A stretch of DNA of 64,000 nt from Emiliania huxleyi CCMP1516 (lineage: Eukaryota > Haptophyta > Isochrysidales > Noelaerhabdaceae), in NCBI RefSeq assembly GCF_000372725.1, contig NW_005201392.1, positions 765,755 through 829,754 on the forward strand, written 5' to 3'. Below, piece after piece: positions 42,656-52,198 of the stretch. The translations under genes and the position numbers were made by a program. Numbering within the stretch: position 1 is the stretch's first letter; each line of letters begins with the position of its first letter. The notes beneath the pieces are model-generated. The model made no database searches. It worked only from the letters and a program-made list of their open reading frames with translations, and had not been told where the DNA came from.

Positions 42656-45600
42656 TGGTTGCGGTCGCCGAAGCGGCGCTCGTCGGACCGCCGATCGGCG
42701 GGCGGTCGCTCGGCCGCCCCTGCCCAACCACGCACAGGGGGTCGATCGGTTGGTGTTTTGCATGTGGAGGTGTTGGGAGGTGGGAGGTGGTGGCGGGCGG
42801 GTGGGGGTGGGGGTGGGTGGGTGTGTGGGGGGGGGGGGGGGCTCGGTGCCCGTCGCCTTGTCCCGTCCGCGCGCTTCCGATGTGGCGGCTCCCGCCTGGC
42901 AAGACTGCGCCCGGCGGAGGCACACTGGGAGGCGCGTCGGCCGGTGGACCGCTCGTCGCCTGGTAGAGGAGAGGTGTGCATCACAAAGGGTGGAGGCGTG
43001 GAGACCGAGGGGGTGGACTGGCCGCTCGTCGCCTCTGCCGGCGGCGGGTCGGCACCTCGCCCATCGTACAGGGCAGCTTGAAGCGAATTGTACGCCGTGG
43101 GCGCCGCCAGCTGCTGGTGGCCAAACGACGCACAGCCGTTATCGCGACCGCCGCCACCGCCACCGCCACCGCCGTCGCCGCTGCCGCCCGAGCTCGAGCT
43201 TTTGGCACGGCTGCAGTCCCGCTCTCCCGACTCGGCGGAGCGCTTGATGCCTGCGTCGGGGAGACGCGTCAGCAGCGCGGCGCAGCAAGGAGCAGCTAGG
43301 AGCAGCGGAGGGGCGCAGGCAGGCTAGTGGCAAGCTAGCGGCAGGCTGAGGCGAGAGCAGAGGCGTGGAGCGGTGGGCGGAGTTGAGAGCGGGGCGGCAC
43401 ACGCCTCTGCGGTCCCCGCAGTCGTGCGAAGGCGCGTGCGAAGGAGGCTGGCCGCCCCTCGCCCTTCCACCGTCGGCCAAAGGACGGCGGGACGGACCGC
43501 TCGGTGGCGGGGCCGAAGGCGACGGACGCTCATAGCCGCCAGGCGGCGCCTCCCGCCGCCCACGCTCCGCGCTTCCGCCGAAACGCGGGTGCCCCCGATC
43601 GGAGCTTGCACCACGCTCATAGCTCGCAGCGCGGTCGTAGCTACCGCGCTCATAGCCGCCACGGTCATAGCCGCCACGATAGCTCGCAGCGCGCTCGAAG
43701 TTGCCGCGCTCGTAGCTGCCGCGGTCATAGCTGCCGCGGTCATAGCTGCCGCGCTCGTAGCTGCCGCGATCGTAGCTGCTGCCGCGGTCGTAGCTGCTGC
43801 CGCGGTCGTAGCTGCTGGCGCGGTCGTAGCTGCTGGCGCGGTCGTACTCGTCGTGTCTGGCCCGCGTGCTTCCAATGTCGCGGCTGCCATTCGGCAGGTG
43901 AGGCGGGAGGGCGTGGGCCTCGGGCGGCGGCGTGGTCCGCACAGTTACCCCGCGCCCCCCGCCGTCGCTCTCCCGCCGCGCCGCCGCCGCGCCGCCAGCC
44001 TGCTCGCCGCCAGCCTGCTCGCCGCGCTGCTCGCCGCGCGGCGGGCCGGCGGCGGGAGGCGCGGCGGGAGGGGTGGAAGGACCCTCTGCCTCCACAAAGA
44101 CCTACTCCGCATCCGCCACGTCGCTGCACTTGCAGCCGAGAGGCGGGCTTGCTGTGCCGCCAGGGGGGGCCACCTCGATGATGTGGCCGTCGAGGGTGGA
44201 GCCTGGGGGGGGGGGGGGGGGGTCGAGACAAGGCCGGTGTCGTGCACGGCCGCCTCCAGGCGGGGGCCAGTGTGTACTGGTGCGCTCTCCCGGGAGTGAG
44301 CCGCACAGCTCTGCTTCCACAGGCGCTGGAGCGGATGCCGTGCGGGCGTCCAGTGCGGGCCCGGCGGCCAGCGGCTCGAGAGCATCTGCTCATCTAGGCG
44401 GGGGCCGTTCAGGCGAGGGACAGCAAAGTCGAGGTCCTGTGGGGAGGGAGGGAGGGGGGGAGGGAGGGGGGGAGGGAGGGAGGGAGGGTGGCCGGTGTGT
44501 CCCTGCCTGGCGTGTGTGGCGTGCCTGTGTGTGCCTGTGTGTCCCTGTGTGTGCCTGTGTGTGCCTGGCGTGCCTGTGTGTGCCTGTGTGTTGTGGGGCC
44601 AAGTGGGGCGGGGTTGGGAGGACTCGCGGGTCGCTTTGCGCGTCTCGATAGTGTCGAAAGCGTGTCGGAAGTGTCTATCGGAAGTGTCTAGGAAACGCAG
44701 CCTCGCGGGAAGCGAACTCGACGATGCTGAGGGTGGGGTGCGGGCGAACAGTGTCAGAGATGGAGAGGCCGGCGAGTAGGTAGCGGGGGAGGGGAGGGCG
44801 GGGAGGGAGGGGAGGGCGGGGAGGGCGGGGAGGGCGGGGAGGGAGGGAAGGGAGGGAGGGGAGGGAGGGAGGGGAGGGAGGGGAGGGCGGGAAGACGGGA
44901 GGAGGCGAGGCACCCGTGTCCGTTCACGTCGATGTCCGAATAGATGATGTCCCCGATCTTTCTCATCTCGTCACGAAGCGTCCTCCACCTGCGCATGGCC
45001 CGAGGCGGGGACGGCGTCTCGGAAGGCACCCTGGATTGAGAAAAAAGAATTCTCTGGCGCCAGAGCGGCAAGGATGCTCCCGGCGGGCGGGTACCCCGGC
45101 AGACGGGTACCCCGGCGGGCGGGTACCCCGGCGGGCGGGTACCCCGGCGGGCGGGTACCCCGGCGGGCGGGTACCCCGGCGGGCGGGTACCCCGGCGGGC
45201 GGGTACCCCGGCGGGCGGGTACCCCGGCGGGCGGGTGCCGCTGCTTGGGGGTGAGGCAGCAGGGGGCAGTGAGGAACGGGGAGGCCGTGTCTCGCACTCG
45301 TACGCCGGAGGCAAGTTGCGGAGGACGGCGCGGTGCCTAAGGGACATGTCACAGAGGCGTCCTGGACATGTTCCGGACATGTCCTGCACAAGCTGCGGAG
45401 GACGGCGCGGTGCCGCTGCGAGCGCGGCGCGTCAACAGGAGCGGCAAGAGAGAGAGCTGCAGAGTTGCCCGCCGGCGCCGCGTTCTTGCCCTTGTTTTTC
45501 GCGAGCTCGGCCTTGACACGCTGCTGGCCTGCGTCATCCGCGCACCAACGTCAGCAATCCGGCTCGAGTGCCAGTTTGAATACTCAGCCTGTTATTTCCG

Positions 45601-46040
45601 CATCTAGGGCAGCTGGCCGAGGAGCGCGTCTTGCATTCCCGCCACGACCACCTCTGCCGCACGCGTGTCGGAAAACTCCTGCGCGCGGACGTGACGGAGC
45701 GGCGACGAGGTGGGCGAGAGGCGGGCGCGCAGCGACGACCCGGCGGCGATAGTGGCGCAGCAGTGGTGGCGAGAAGTGGCGGCGGTCGCGGCAGTCGCGA
45801 CACTGGCGGCGAGGGACCCGGGCGTTGCGCTCGCAGTGGTGGCGGCGGTGTGGTGGCGGCGGCGGCGGCGAGATGGCGGGACTGGCGGCGAGGAAACGGC
45901 CCTCAGCGCACCACGAAGGCAAACCCGCCCGGGTTGCGAGCGATCCACACTGATGCCGGCATCGCAAACTTGCTGCAGGCATGCATGAGCTCATCCTGGC
46001 CCACGTGCGGGTCCAGGTTGCCGATATAGACGCGGGACAT
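42430..46040 (-). CDS. SR-type splicing factor with two RRMs (multi-exon, contains a 25-nt microexon)
   Basis: A nuclear pre-mRNA splicing regulator of the SRSF1 type. The ATG at 46040 starts RRM1: SRVYIGNLDPHVGQDELMHA and NPGGFAFV (exon 1, to 45912), EFSDTRAAEVVVAGMQDALL (exon 2, from 45678), then RVKAELAKNKGK. RRM2 starts RHRAVLRNLPP and continues WRTLRDEMRKIGDIIYSDID, VNGHG. A 25-nt exon (about 44702-44726) codes IVEFASRE, then DLDFAVPRLNG and STLDGHIIEVAP. The tail holds many SYDRGS/SYERGS repeats and an RS/RD-rich end (SGRHGERERDSDRAHEQRR), with the stop at 42430-42432. Several junctions forced by homology use GC donors. Introns hold minisatellites, GGGAGG tracts and GGACATGTCC motifs. 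The final exon is duplicated in inverted orientation at 56.7 kb. Confidence 0.88.
44789..44895 (-). repeat. GGGAGG-type tract in an SR-gene intron
   Basis: Purine-rich GGGAGGGGAGGGCG repeats. In the transcript they are a CCCTCC pyrimidine tract between the VNGHG exon and the microexon. Confidence 0.9.
45087..45236 (-). repeat. 16-bp minisatellite in an SR-gene intron
   Basis: Unit GGGTACCCCGGCGGGC, about nine copies. Because 16 is not a multiple of 3, all frames read a 48-bp super-repeat (GTRPPGYPPAGVPARR), which looks protein-like. Position between RHRAVLRNLPP and WRTLRDEMRK shows it is intronic. Confidence 0.92.
45313..45414 (-). repeat. Direct repeats bracketing an SR-gene intron (offset 77)
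   Basis: The 25-bp blocks at 45313-45337 and 45390-45414 differ at one base and code RHRAVLR.L. The filler carries GGACATGTCC-type motifs and ends CCTTAG in transcript sense. Confidence 0.9.
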
Positions 46041-46216
46041 TGCGCTAGTGTGAGATTAGGCCGCGCGGCACCCGGGGAGTGTGCACTAGGCGGCCACAAA
46101 GCTAGGGATAATGGGTGAACAAAAAAAGAAATAATGCCCTCGCCGAAGGGGACGGAAAGGCGGCATCATCCGTAGAGGCACGAGTGTTCGAAGAGAGAGT
46201 GGACCTGAGTAACAAC

Positions 46217-46505
46217 ATGACCTGTAGACAAATGATCGGAGTGGGAGTCAGAAATGTGGTCCTTGCGCGAGGGGAGCTCGATAGACTCGAGGGGCCAGGA
46301 TACGCCGCGAGGAGGACGGAGTTGCGCCGAAAGGCGAAAGAAGCCGCGAGAACAAGGGACCGGCAGGCGGCGGCGTCACAGGACGAGGCAGAAGAGAACG
46401 ACGCGACAGAGGAGGAAATGACAAGGAAGGGAGAGAACGACGAGAGTGGGACGACCGCGAGGTGGCATGTCGCATGAAGGTTGCAGCGAGAATCGGCGAG
46501 AGACT
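46217..46505 (+). repeat. Dispersed repeat with charged coiled-coil ORF, copy A
   Basis: An open frame (ATG at 46217, stop at 46475-46477) contains RGELDRLEGPGYAARR, RQAAASQDEAEENDATEEE. The same sequence, in opposite orientation, occurs at 51885-52102 with conservation of both DNA (about 85% by eye) and protein. I infer a mobile-element-derived or multigene ORF; function unknown. Confidence 0.6.
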
Positions 46506-46829
46506 GCGAAGAGAGATAGGAAGAGGCAGACTCCCTAGGGTGGGCGACGGCTAGCGCACCACACACCTCTCCTTAAAATCCCTGTGTGGTGGCGGCGTGC
46601 CGTCCTCCCATCCCTCCCTTGGATTGTCTGTTTTCTTTCTTTCTTTCTTTCTCCGGATTCTTTCTTTACGCGCTCCGGATCACGCCCGGCAGCCCTAGCC
46701 AGGCCCCACGCGGTGGCCGCGACCGCGACCGCGGCTCTCGCTCGAGCCCGAACTGCCCGTCAGACGTGTCGGAATTGTCGGAGAATACTAGTAGCGACTA
46801 GCACACCTCTGAGAGATTTTTAGCAATAC

Positions 46830-47098
46830 CAGCGATCTTTGTCAAGCGCAACAACTTCAACCTGCTGCTCCACGAGACGTTCGGCGGCGGCTTCTCGCCC
46901 ACCGCCGTTCTCAAGCTGCGCCGCCTCGCGCGCAAAGCCGCGCGCGGCAGCGTCGACCGCACGGCCTACTCGCCCAAGTACTCGCTTTCTTTTATGTCCC
47001 ACCATGCAGAGCGCATCTCTCTCTCTGTTGTGCGAGGCGTGAACCGCGCCATTCGCTCTCACCTGGCAACCCTGTCTGCACGTCTCGCGCGCGCGTGA
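46830..47098 (+). pseudogene. Probable transposable-element protein fragment
   Basis: A frame without a start codon reads FVKRNNFNLLLHETFGGGFS, TAVLKLRRLARKAARGSVDR and ERISLSVVRGVNRAIRSHL up to a TGA. ETFGG followed by a helical Arg-rich stretch resembles C-terminal remnants that accompany reverse-transcriptase elements in haptophyte genomes as I remember them. This is a weak, memory-based similarity. Confidence 0.3.
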
Positions 47099-47428
47099 AC
47101 AGGGCTCCAGGCCCCAAATGACGTGTGAGTGTTAGAGTTGTTTTGTCACCTCTGAGAGAGAGAGTTGTTTTGTTTTGCACCTCTGTCAAGCGTCTTCCCC
47201 AGAAACCCGAGGAGTCACACACACACACACCACCTGTGTGATGCCGCCCTGCGAGCGGGGCAGGGTGCGCACTGTGCCTCTGTGTACTGTGTTCATGCGT
47301 CGCCCATCTCTCCTGGAACTCGTCCGTAGCTTTATTTATTCGGAGTCTGATTATAAGTTTTACGGATTTCGGCTGAGGGATTCGGTTGAGTGGACCTCCG
47401 GCCGTCCGTGACAGGGTTCTACCTCCGC

Positions 47429-48280
47429 ATGAGGGTAATGCAGTCCTCTACTGAGAGCCCGATGGAGGCTATTGCGGCAGCGTCCTTCATCGAGAGCCCA
47501 TTCCCTACACGAGCCGAGTACGAGGACTACTTGAGGCTCCTGGAGCGTGCTCCTTCAGAAGCGCAGCGCATGCGACTCAATGCGAACAACAAAGAACAGA
47601 GAGAACTCAATGCGAGGGCGCTGCTGGCGGAGGAAGAGGCGGAGAAGGAGGCGGAGCAGCGCGCCAAGGAGGGGAAGAAGGGGAAGAAGAAGAAGAAGAG
47701 GAAGGGGAAGGGCGGCGGGGGCGGCGCTGGGCCGTCGCGGGAGCCCGAGGTCGCGGATGAGGCAACGCTGGTGGTGGAGGAGGAGGAGGAGTTGGCGGCG
47801 GCGCTCGAGGAGAGCGCGAGGCTGGAGGAGGGGAGGCGGGCGGCGGTGGAGAAGCCGCCAGAGCCGCGGGGAGAGAAGGGCGGCGGGGGCGGCGCTGGGC
47901 CGTCGCGGGAGCCCGAGGTCGCGGATGAGGCAACGCTGGCGGCGGAGGAGGAGGAGGAGTTGGCGGCGGCGCTCGAGGAGAGCGCGAGGCTGGAGGAGGG
48001 GAGGCGGGCGGCGGTGGAGAAGCCGCCAGAGCCGCCGGGGGAGAAGGAGCCGCCGACCGACTTCGTCTGCCCTATCACGACCGAGATCATGAGCGACCCG
48101 GTGATGGCGGCCGATGGGCACGCGTATGAGCGGTATGCGATCGAGCGCTGGCTCGCGACCAAGTCGACCAGCCCGATGACGGGCGAAGAGCTTGGCAACA
48201 CAGGTCTCTTCCCCAGTCACATTCTGCGCAGGATGATTCGAGAGTGGCAGCGGGCGCAGCCTCCAGGTCAGGTTGAATGA
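47429..48280 (+). CDS. U-box protein with duplicated UIM-like repeats
   Basis: An intronless gene of 283 residues; the first ATG in frame is at 47429 (alternative at 47438). A charged helical region (NKEQRELNARALLAEEEAEK) leads to a Lys-rich patch (GKKGKKKKKRKGKG). Two 56-residue repeats follow, each with SREPEVADEATL and EEEELAAALEESARLEEG. The latter fits a ubiquitin-interacting-motif helix (acidic cluster, central Ala, Ser). The C-terminal U-box reads DFVCPITTEIMSDPVMAADG, YERYAIERWLATKSTSPMTG, the E2-binding fold of this class of ubiquitin ligases. The order suggests an E3 that also binds ubiquitin chains. The 168-bp repeats at 47708-48043 are almost identical in DNA. Confidence 0.85.
   Translation: MRVMQSSTESPMEAIAAASFIESPFPTRAEYEDYLRLLERAPSEAQRMRLNANNKEQRELNARALLAEEEAEKEAEQRAKEGKKGKKKKKRKGKGGGGGAGPSREPEVADEATLVVEEEEELAAALEESARLEEGRRAAVEKPPEPRGEKGGGGGAGPSREPEVADEATLAAEEEEELAAALEESARLEEGRRAAVEKPPEPPGEKEPPTDFVCPITTEIMSDPVMAADGHAYERYAIERWLATKSTSPMTGEELGNTGLFPSHILRRMIREWQRAQPPGQVE
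47708..48043 (+). repeat. In-frame 168-bp tandem duplication in the U-box gene
   Basis: Copies start at 47708 and 47876 (period 168 bp, 56 codons), differing at only a few positions, for example TLVVEE against TLAAEE. Each encodes one UIM-like helix. Confidence 0.93.
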
Positions 48281-49069
48281 TATCCTTGGCCGCGCGTTGT
48301 CGGTATTTGCGGAGATCATAACGCAAAAAACCAGCCCTGGGCGAACCGTCTTCGGTTTCGTCGTCCATAGTGCTCCCGGCAATTGAGGATTGCTTGCTCT
48401 GCCCGCCGCCGCTGCCGCTCTGCCAGAGGCGCGCCACACGCACATGGCGTCCCCGCGCCCCCCCGCCCCCCCCCGTGAGCCGTGTCAACCAGAACAGTGC
48501 CCACGTGAAATACCGACGAAAAAGTTATTAAAAAACTTGTCAAATCTCAGTGAAAGCTGAAACGCAAACGGGGGCGGCCGAAACGTTTCATGCTGAAAAT
48601 GAATTCAGATCCGTCCGAAAAAGTGAATGGAAATTCGTCACTGCTCACTCTCAGTCTCACGAAGCACGAACCTTCGTGGCGGGGTGCTGCTGCTGCGTGC
48701 TGGCTCGACGACTGGCTGCAGCCTGCACTGCGCGGCGGCCGGCGCCGCGGCCCAGACGACACTGCCAGAGCCCACAGCCCAGGTGGACCCCACGGCGCCG
48801 CGCGCCCTCGACACGCACTCGCGACTGACGACTCTCGAGTCGTCTCGTCTCATTCTGCCGCTTTCGAAGAGATAGAGGGGGGACTGCCTGATCAATTTTA
48901 TTCAGAAAAGGGGTGCTGGGCTGACAAAAGCCAGTGCGCTCGCGTGTGTCTCCGCATCGAGTGGCATCTCAGACACAGGGAGCCGTGCGGCAGCGAAAGC
49001 ACGCGCGACCCCCTCCAGACGGGGCGCAGCTAGCGCCGACCCTCGGGTGCGTCGTGGCAGGTCCCTCGC
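48281..49069. other. Convergent non-coding region
   Basis: Between the 3' ends of the U-box gene (+) and the eL30 gene (-). A C-run lies at about 48460-48475. Nothing coding is recognised. Confidence 0.5.
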
Positions 49070-49804
49070 TTACGCCGACTCGGGGTTAATGGAGCGGACA
49101 ATGTCCGAGTCGCCGGGATCGGTGATGGACAGGACGCTGCAGCGGAACATCTTTCCGCAGGCGGTGCCAAGGGCAATGTTGTTGCCCGAGTAGTGGTGCA
49201 CGCCCGTCTTCGCGAGCATCGCATAGTACTCGATCTCCGACTTGCGGAGGGGCGGGCAGTTCGAGCCGATGAGGACGAGCTTGGCTGCAGACGGGGGGGG
49301 AAGGATGGGCGTAGGGGCGAGGCTCGGACCCTTGCACCGCAGTGGCCGGGAGTGTTCGCCGTCGGGCGTCGGCAGGCGGCGACAGCGGCGGGCGGTGGGT
49401 GGGTGGGGTGTTGGGGGGGGGGGGGGGGCATTGGAGGTCGGGGGCGCCGGCGTCTCCCCACCCGAGGGCTATCGGCGTCGCGTGAGGGCAAGAGCGGGGC
49501 AGCGGCGCACCCTTGCCCTGGCGCAGCGACTTCATCGTCGACTTGTACCCCAGCACCGCCTTGCCCGATTTCATCACCAGCGCGAGGCGCGCGTTGATGT
49601 TCTCCGACGTGTTCTTCTTCTTCTGCGGGGGCGGCGGGGTGCGCGCTCGGCGACTGTGGGCTGCACGCATAGAGGCGCCGGCCGCCGTGTGGACGGCACG
49701 CTTCGGCGGGGGGCGGCGGGAGCGGCGGGGAAGGGCCGCGGGGGCCGCGGGGGTCGCGGGGGGGCTGGGGCGTCCGCCTTGGTGACTTTCTCAGCGGGAG
49801 CCAT
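49070..49804 (-). CDS. RPL30: 60S ribosomal protein eL30 (RPL30), three exons
   Basis: Cytosolic large-subunit protein. Exon 1 (ATG at 49804) codes MAPAEKVTK. Exon 2 codes [37 protein letters not shown]. Exon 3 codes [60 protein letters not shown] and ends ..NPESA at TAA 49070-49072. The protein is full-length for the family. Intron 1 appears to start with GC (AAG|GCGGAC) and ends CCCGCAG. Intron 2 (about 49287-49510) is GT-AG and contains a G-run of about 17 at 49412-49428. These introns are longer than the direct-repeat-flanked ones and show no exon-copy repeat. Confidence 0.95.
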
Positions 49805-50086
49805 GCTGCTCGAGAGGAGGCACACGGCACGCTCCGGCCGTTGTTTTCTTTGTTTCACCACAGGACAGAGAAGCCTGGCTGTTCTTCACCTTTCTACCTA
49901 CCTACCTACCTACAGAGACGGAAGACAAAGGAGGCAAGAGGAGGCTCACGACACTTAGACATTGGGCTGAAGAGTTATGGGGGCCAGGGGCCAACCAAGA
50001 CGATCGTGCCGGGGCAAATTTTCGGGGCGGACAGAAACCACGGGAGACGCTCCGGCCTCTGTTTTCTTTGTTTCAACAGACAACCG

Positions 50087-50413
50087 TCAACACTCGGACA
50101 CAAGAGACAAGTCACAAGACTCGCTGTCGTCCGGAGGGTAGACATATGAGCCGTGGCGAAGCAGCACCTGGTACGCAGCCTGCTGCCCGAGGTGGGTCGG
50201 TCGGAGCTGCGTCACCCGCCCAGTGCTCCACTCCCCAGCGCGCGAAAAAGTCTCCCCAGCACGGCCGTAGGGGAGGCACACCACGAGCTGGCCGACGGCG
50301 AAACGGAGTCCGTCGGCGCGGCACTCGGAACACGACGCCTCCTCAGCGCACGCAGCCTCATCAACCGCGTCAAGTTGCGGAGCGTGCGCGCCACGGCCTG
50401 CTTCCACACCCAA
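50087..50413 (-). CDS. C-terminal exon with a 'RFAVGQ' barrel-like module
   Basis: The frame reads LRFAVGQLVVCLPYGRAGET, EWSTGRVTQLRPTH and YQVLLRHGSYVYPPDDSESC before a stop at 50087-50089. The pattern F.VG..V.C....W..G.V..L.......YQV.LD.G..IY.P.D is one I associate with a small barrel module repeated in haptophyte proteins. It is not a named domain to me. No ATG fits, so upstream exons to the right (about 50.4-50.9 kb) are likely but were not resolved. Confidence 0.45.
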   Translation of the reverse strand: MGVEAGRGAHAPQLDAVDEAACAEEASCSECRADGLRFAVGQLVVCLPYGRAGETFSRAGEWSTGRVTQLRPTHLGQQAAYQVLLRHGSYVYPPDDSESCDLSLVSEC

Positions 50414-51057
50414 AAATGCCCGCGTGGGCCGCGCAAGCAGCGGGGCCCATGAGCGGAGCCTGCTCGTCGCGAGCGCTCTCTCGCAGCGGCGGGGGGGCGT
50501 CCTTCCACGAGCGCTCGTTGTTGTGCAGCACCTCGACCGGCAGAGCTCCCGACACGAGCTGCCGGCAGAGTCCGGAAAGGCCTGCCCACTCGCTGCTGCC
50601 CCACTTGTCGCTGTGTGCTCGCCGATCGGCGCGACTGGAGGTATTTTTTTTGCACCTCTTTAGGTATGTTGTTTGTGCACCTCTTGGTGGCGAAACTCCA
50701 ACAAATCGTTTCCTGCCCCCACCCCCCCGGGGGGCAGCGACCGACAGACAAGACTTGACGGTTTCAACGGTGCCTTGTGCGACGGTCGCTGTCGCTCGTC
50801 GACGCTGCCGGCCTGCGCGCGGGCGGAGGCGTCGCCGAGCATGTCCGAGAGCATCTTCGTCTACTCGCGTCTGCGGAGCGTCTCAAACGAAGGTCCGCCT
50901 TCCCGTCTCGAGCCGTTTCTGCGTGCGCCCTGCGCCGCCAGATCCTCCGCGCTAGAGCCGTAGCCTCGCGAACGCCGTAGCGACATGGAAAGGTGCGGAG
51001 AGCTCGGCTACGACCCTGTAGCACTAATCTCACGCGTTTGGAGTTTGCTCGTTTCAG

Positions 51058-51784
51058 CGATCAAGAGCAGTCAGCCATTCGATAAGCTCCCCATCATCAC
51101 GCTCGAGGACGGCACCACCATCGCCCAGAGTGCCGCGATCGCACGTTGGGTGTCTCTCCGCGTGTAGCCCATGAGGCAGAGGCGGTACGAAGCTCAGCCC
51201 TCAGTGGACGCTCGGTCGCAGGTCGCACACTTCGCCGGCCTGCTACCTGACGATCCGACTGCCATCGCCAGGCAGGATATGATCTACGAGGGCGCACAGG
51301 CACCGGCACCTATCCGTCCCCTCGCAGCTGCCTAGCACCGCGCAGTTTGGGAACCATCCCTCGCCCGCACCGTCCCCAGCGACGCCCACTCCGCAGGAGC
51401 TCTGCAGTGGCAAGCCGACGTCGGGGACAAACATCAACCCGCTCTGCAATATTCTAGACCCAGCCGGCGCAGACTTTGGGGCGGCGAAGGAGATCTACCT
51501 CCAAAATTGGCCCACTGCGCGCGCCAACTTTGTGTCGCAGCTCGGCGGCGGCGCCTTCTTCGGAGGCACCGCGCCAATGTACTCCGACTTCGCCATCTGG
51601 CACGTTTGCGACAACACGCGCGCGATCGAGCCGGGCGCGCTGAATGGGGAGCCTCGGCTGGGCGAGTGGTTCGATCGCGTGCGAGCCCTGCCGGCGGTTG
51701 AGGAGTACCTTCAGGGACGACCCGCCCGCGGGGTTGGAGGGGCGGCAAAGGGCGGCGTCGGGCTGCCAGGCTCTCTAATGGCGG
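51058..51784 (+). CDS. Glutathione S-transferase, 5' end unresolved, 3' end in gap
   Basis: Cytosolic detoxification enzyme conjugating glutathione. The exon starting after TTTCAG at 51057 codes KSSQPFDKLPIITLEDGTTI, AQSAAIARW, the glutathione-binding part of the thioredoxin-like N-domain (cis-Pro in KLPI, then QSAAI). The next exon codes QVAHFAGLLPDDPTAIARQD, MIYEGAQ, the start of the helical C-domain. A third codes AKEIYLQNWPTARANFVSQL, FFGGTAPMYSDFAIWHVCDN and GEWFDRVRALPAVEEYLQGR. The order and motifs match sigma-type GSTs. The first exon with the catalytic Tyr was not found, and the C-terminus runs into the N gap at 51785. Confidence 0.82.
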
Positions 51785-51884
51785 NNNNNNNNNNNNNNNN
51801 NNNNNNNNNNNNNNNNNNNNNNNNNNNNNNNNNNNNNNNNNNNNNNNNNNNNNNNNNNNNNNNNNNNNNNNNNNNNNNNNNNNN
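51785..51884. other. Assembly gap (100 N)
   Basis: Exactly 100 N. It follows the last recognisable GST codons and ends inside copy B of the dispersed ORF-bearing repeat. Confidence 1.
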
Positions 51885-52102
51885 GTCTCTCGCCGATTCT
51901 CGCTTCAACCTTCGTGCCACCTCGCGGTCGCCCCCTTCTCGTCGTGGTCTCCCTTGTCGCTTCTTCCTCTGTCGCGTCGCTCTCCTCTGCCTCGTCCTGC
52001 GACGGCGCCGCCGCCTGCCGCTCCCTTGCTCTCGCTGCTCGGCGCAGCTCCGCCCTCCTCGCTGCATATCCTGGCCCCTCGATTCTATCGAGCTCTCCTC
52101 GA
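51885..52102 (-). repeat. Dispersed repeat with charged coiled-coil ORF, copy B
   Basis: The minus strand reads RGELDRIEGPGYAARRAELR, RQAAAPSQDEAEESDATEEE, the counterpart of 46217-46505. It is truncated by the assembly gap. Confidence 0.65.
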
Positions 52103-52198
52103 CCCTGCCGCGGGCTTTTCACGCTTCTTTTTCTTTCTTTCTTTGGAAACGTCAATAATGTCGGCAGCATCTGAGTGTGAGGAACACCGTTATCGCCC

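Noticed and set aside
45060-45390. A Pro/Gly-rich repeat protein (GYPPAGVPARRGTRPP)
   Set aside because: The 16-bp unit is open in all frames, and the position between two halves of RRM2 shows it is an intronic minisatellite.
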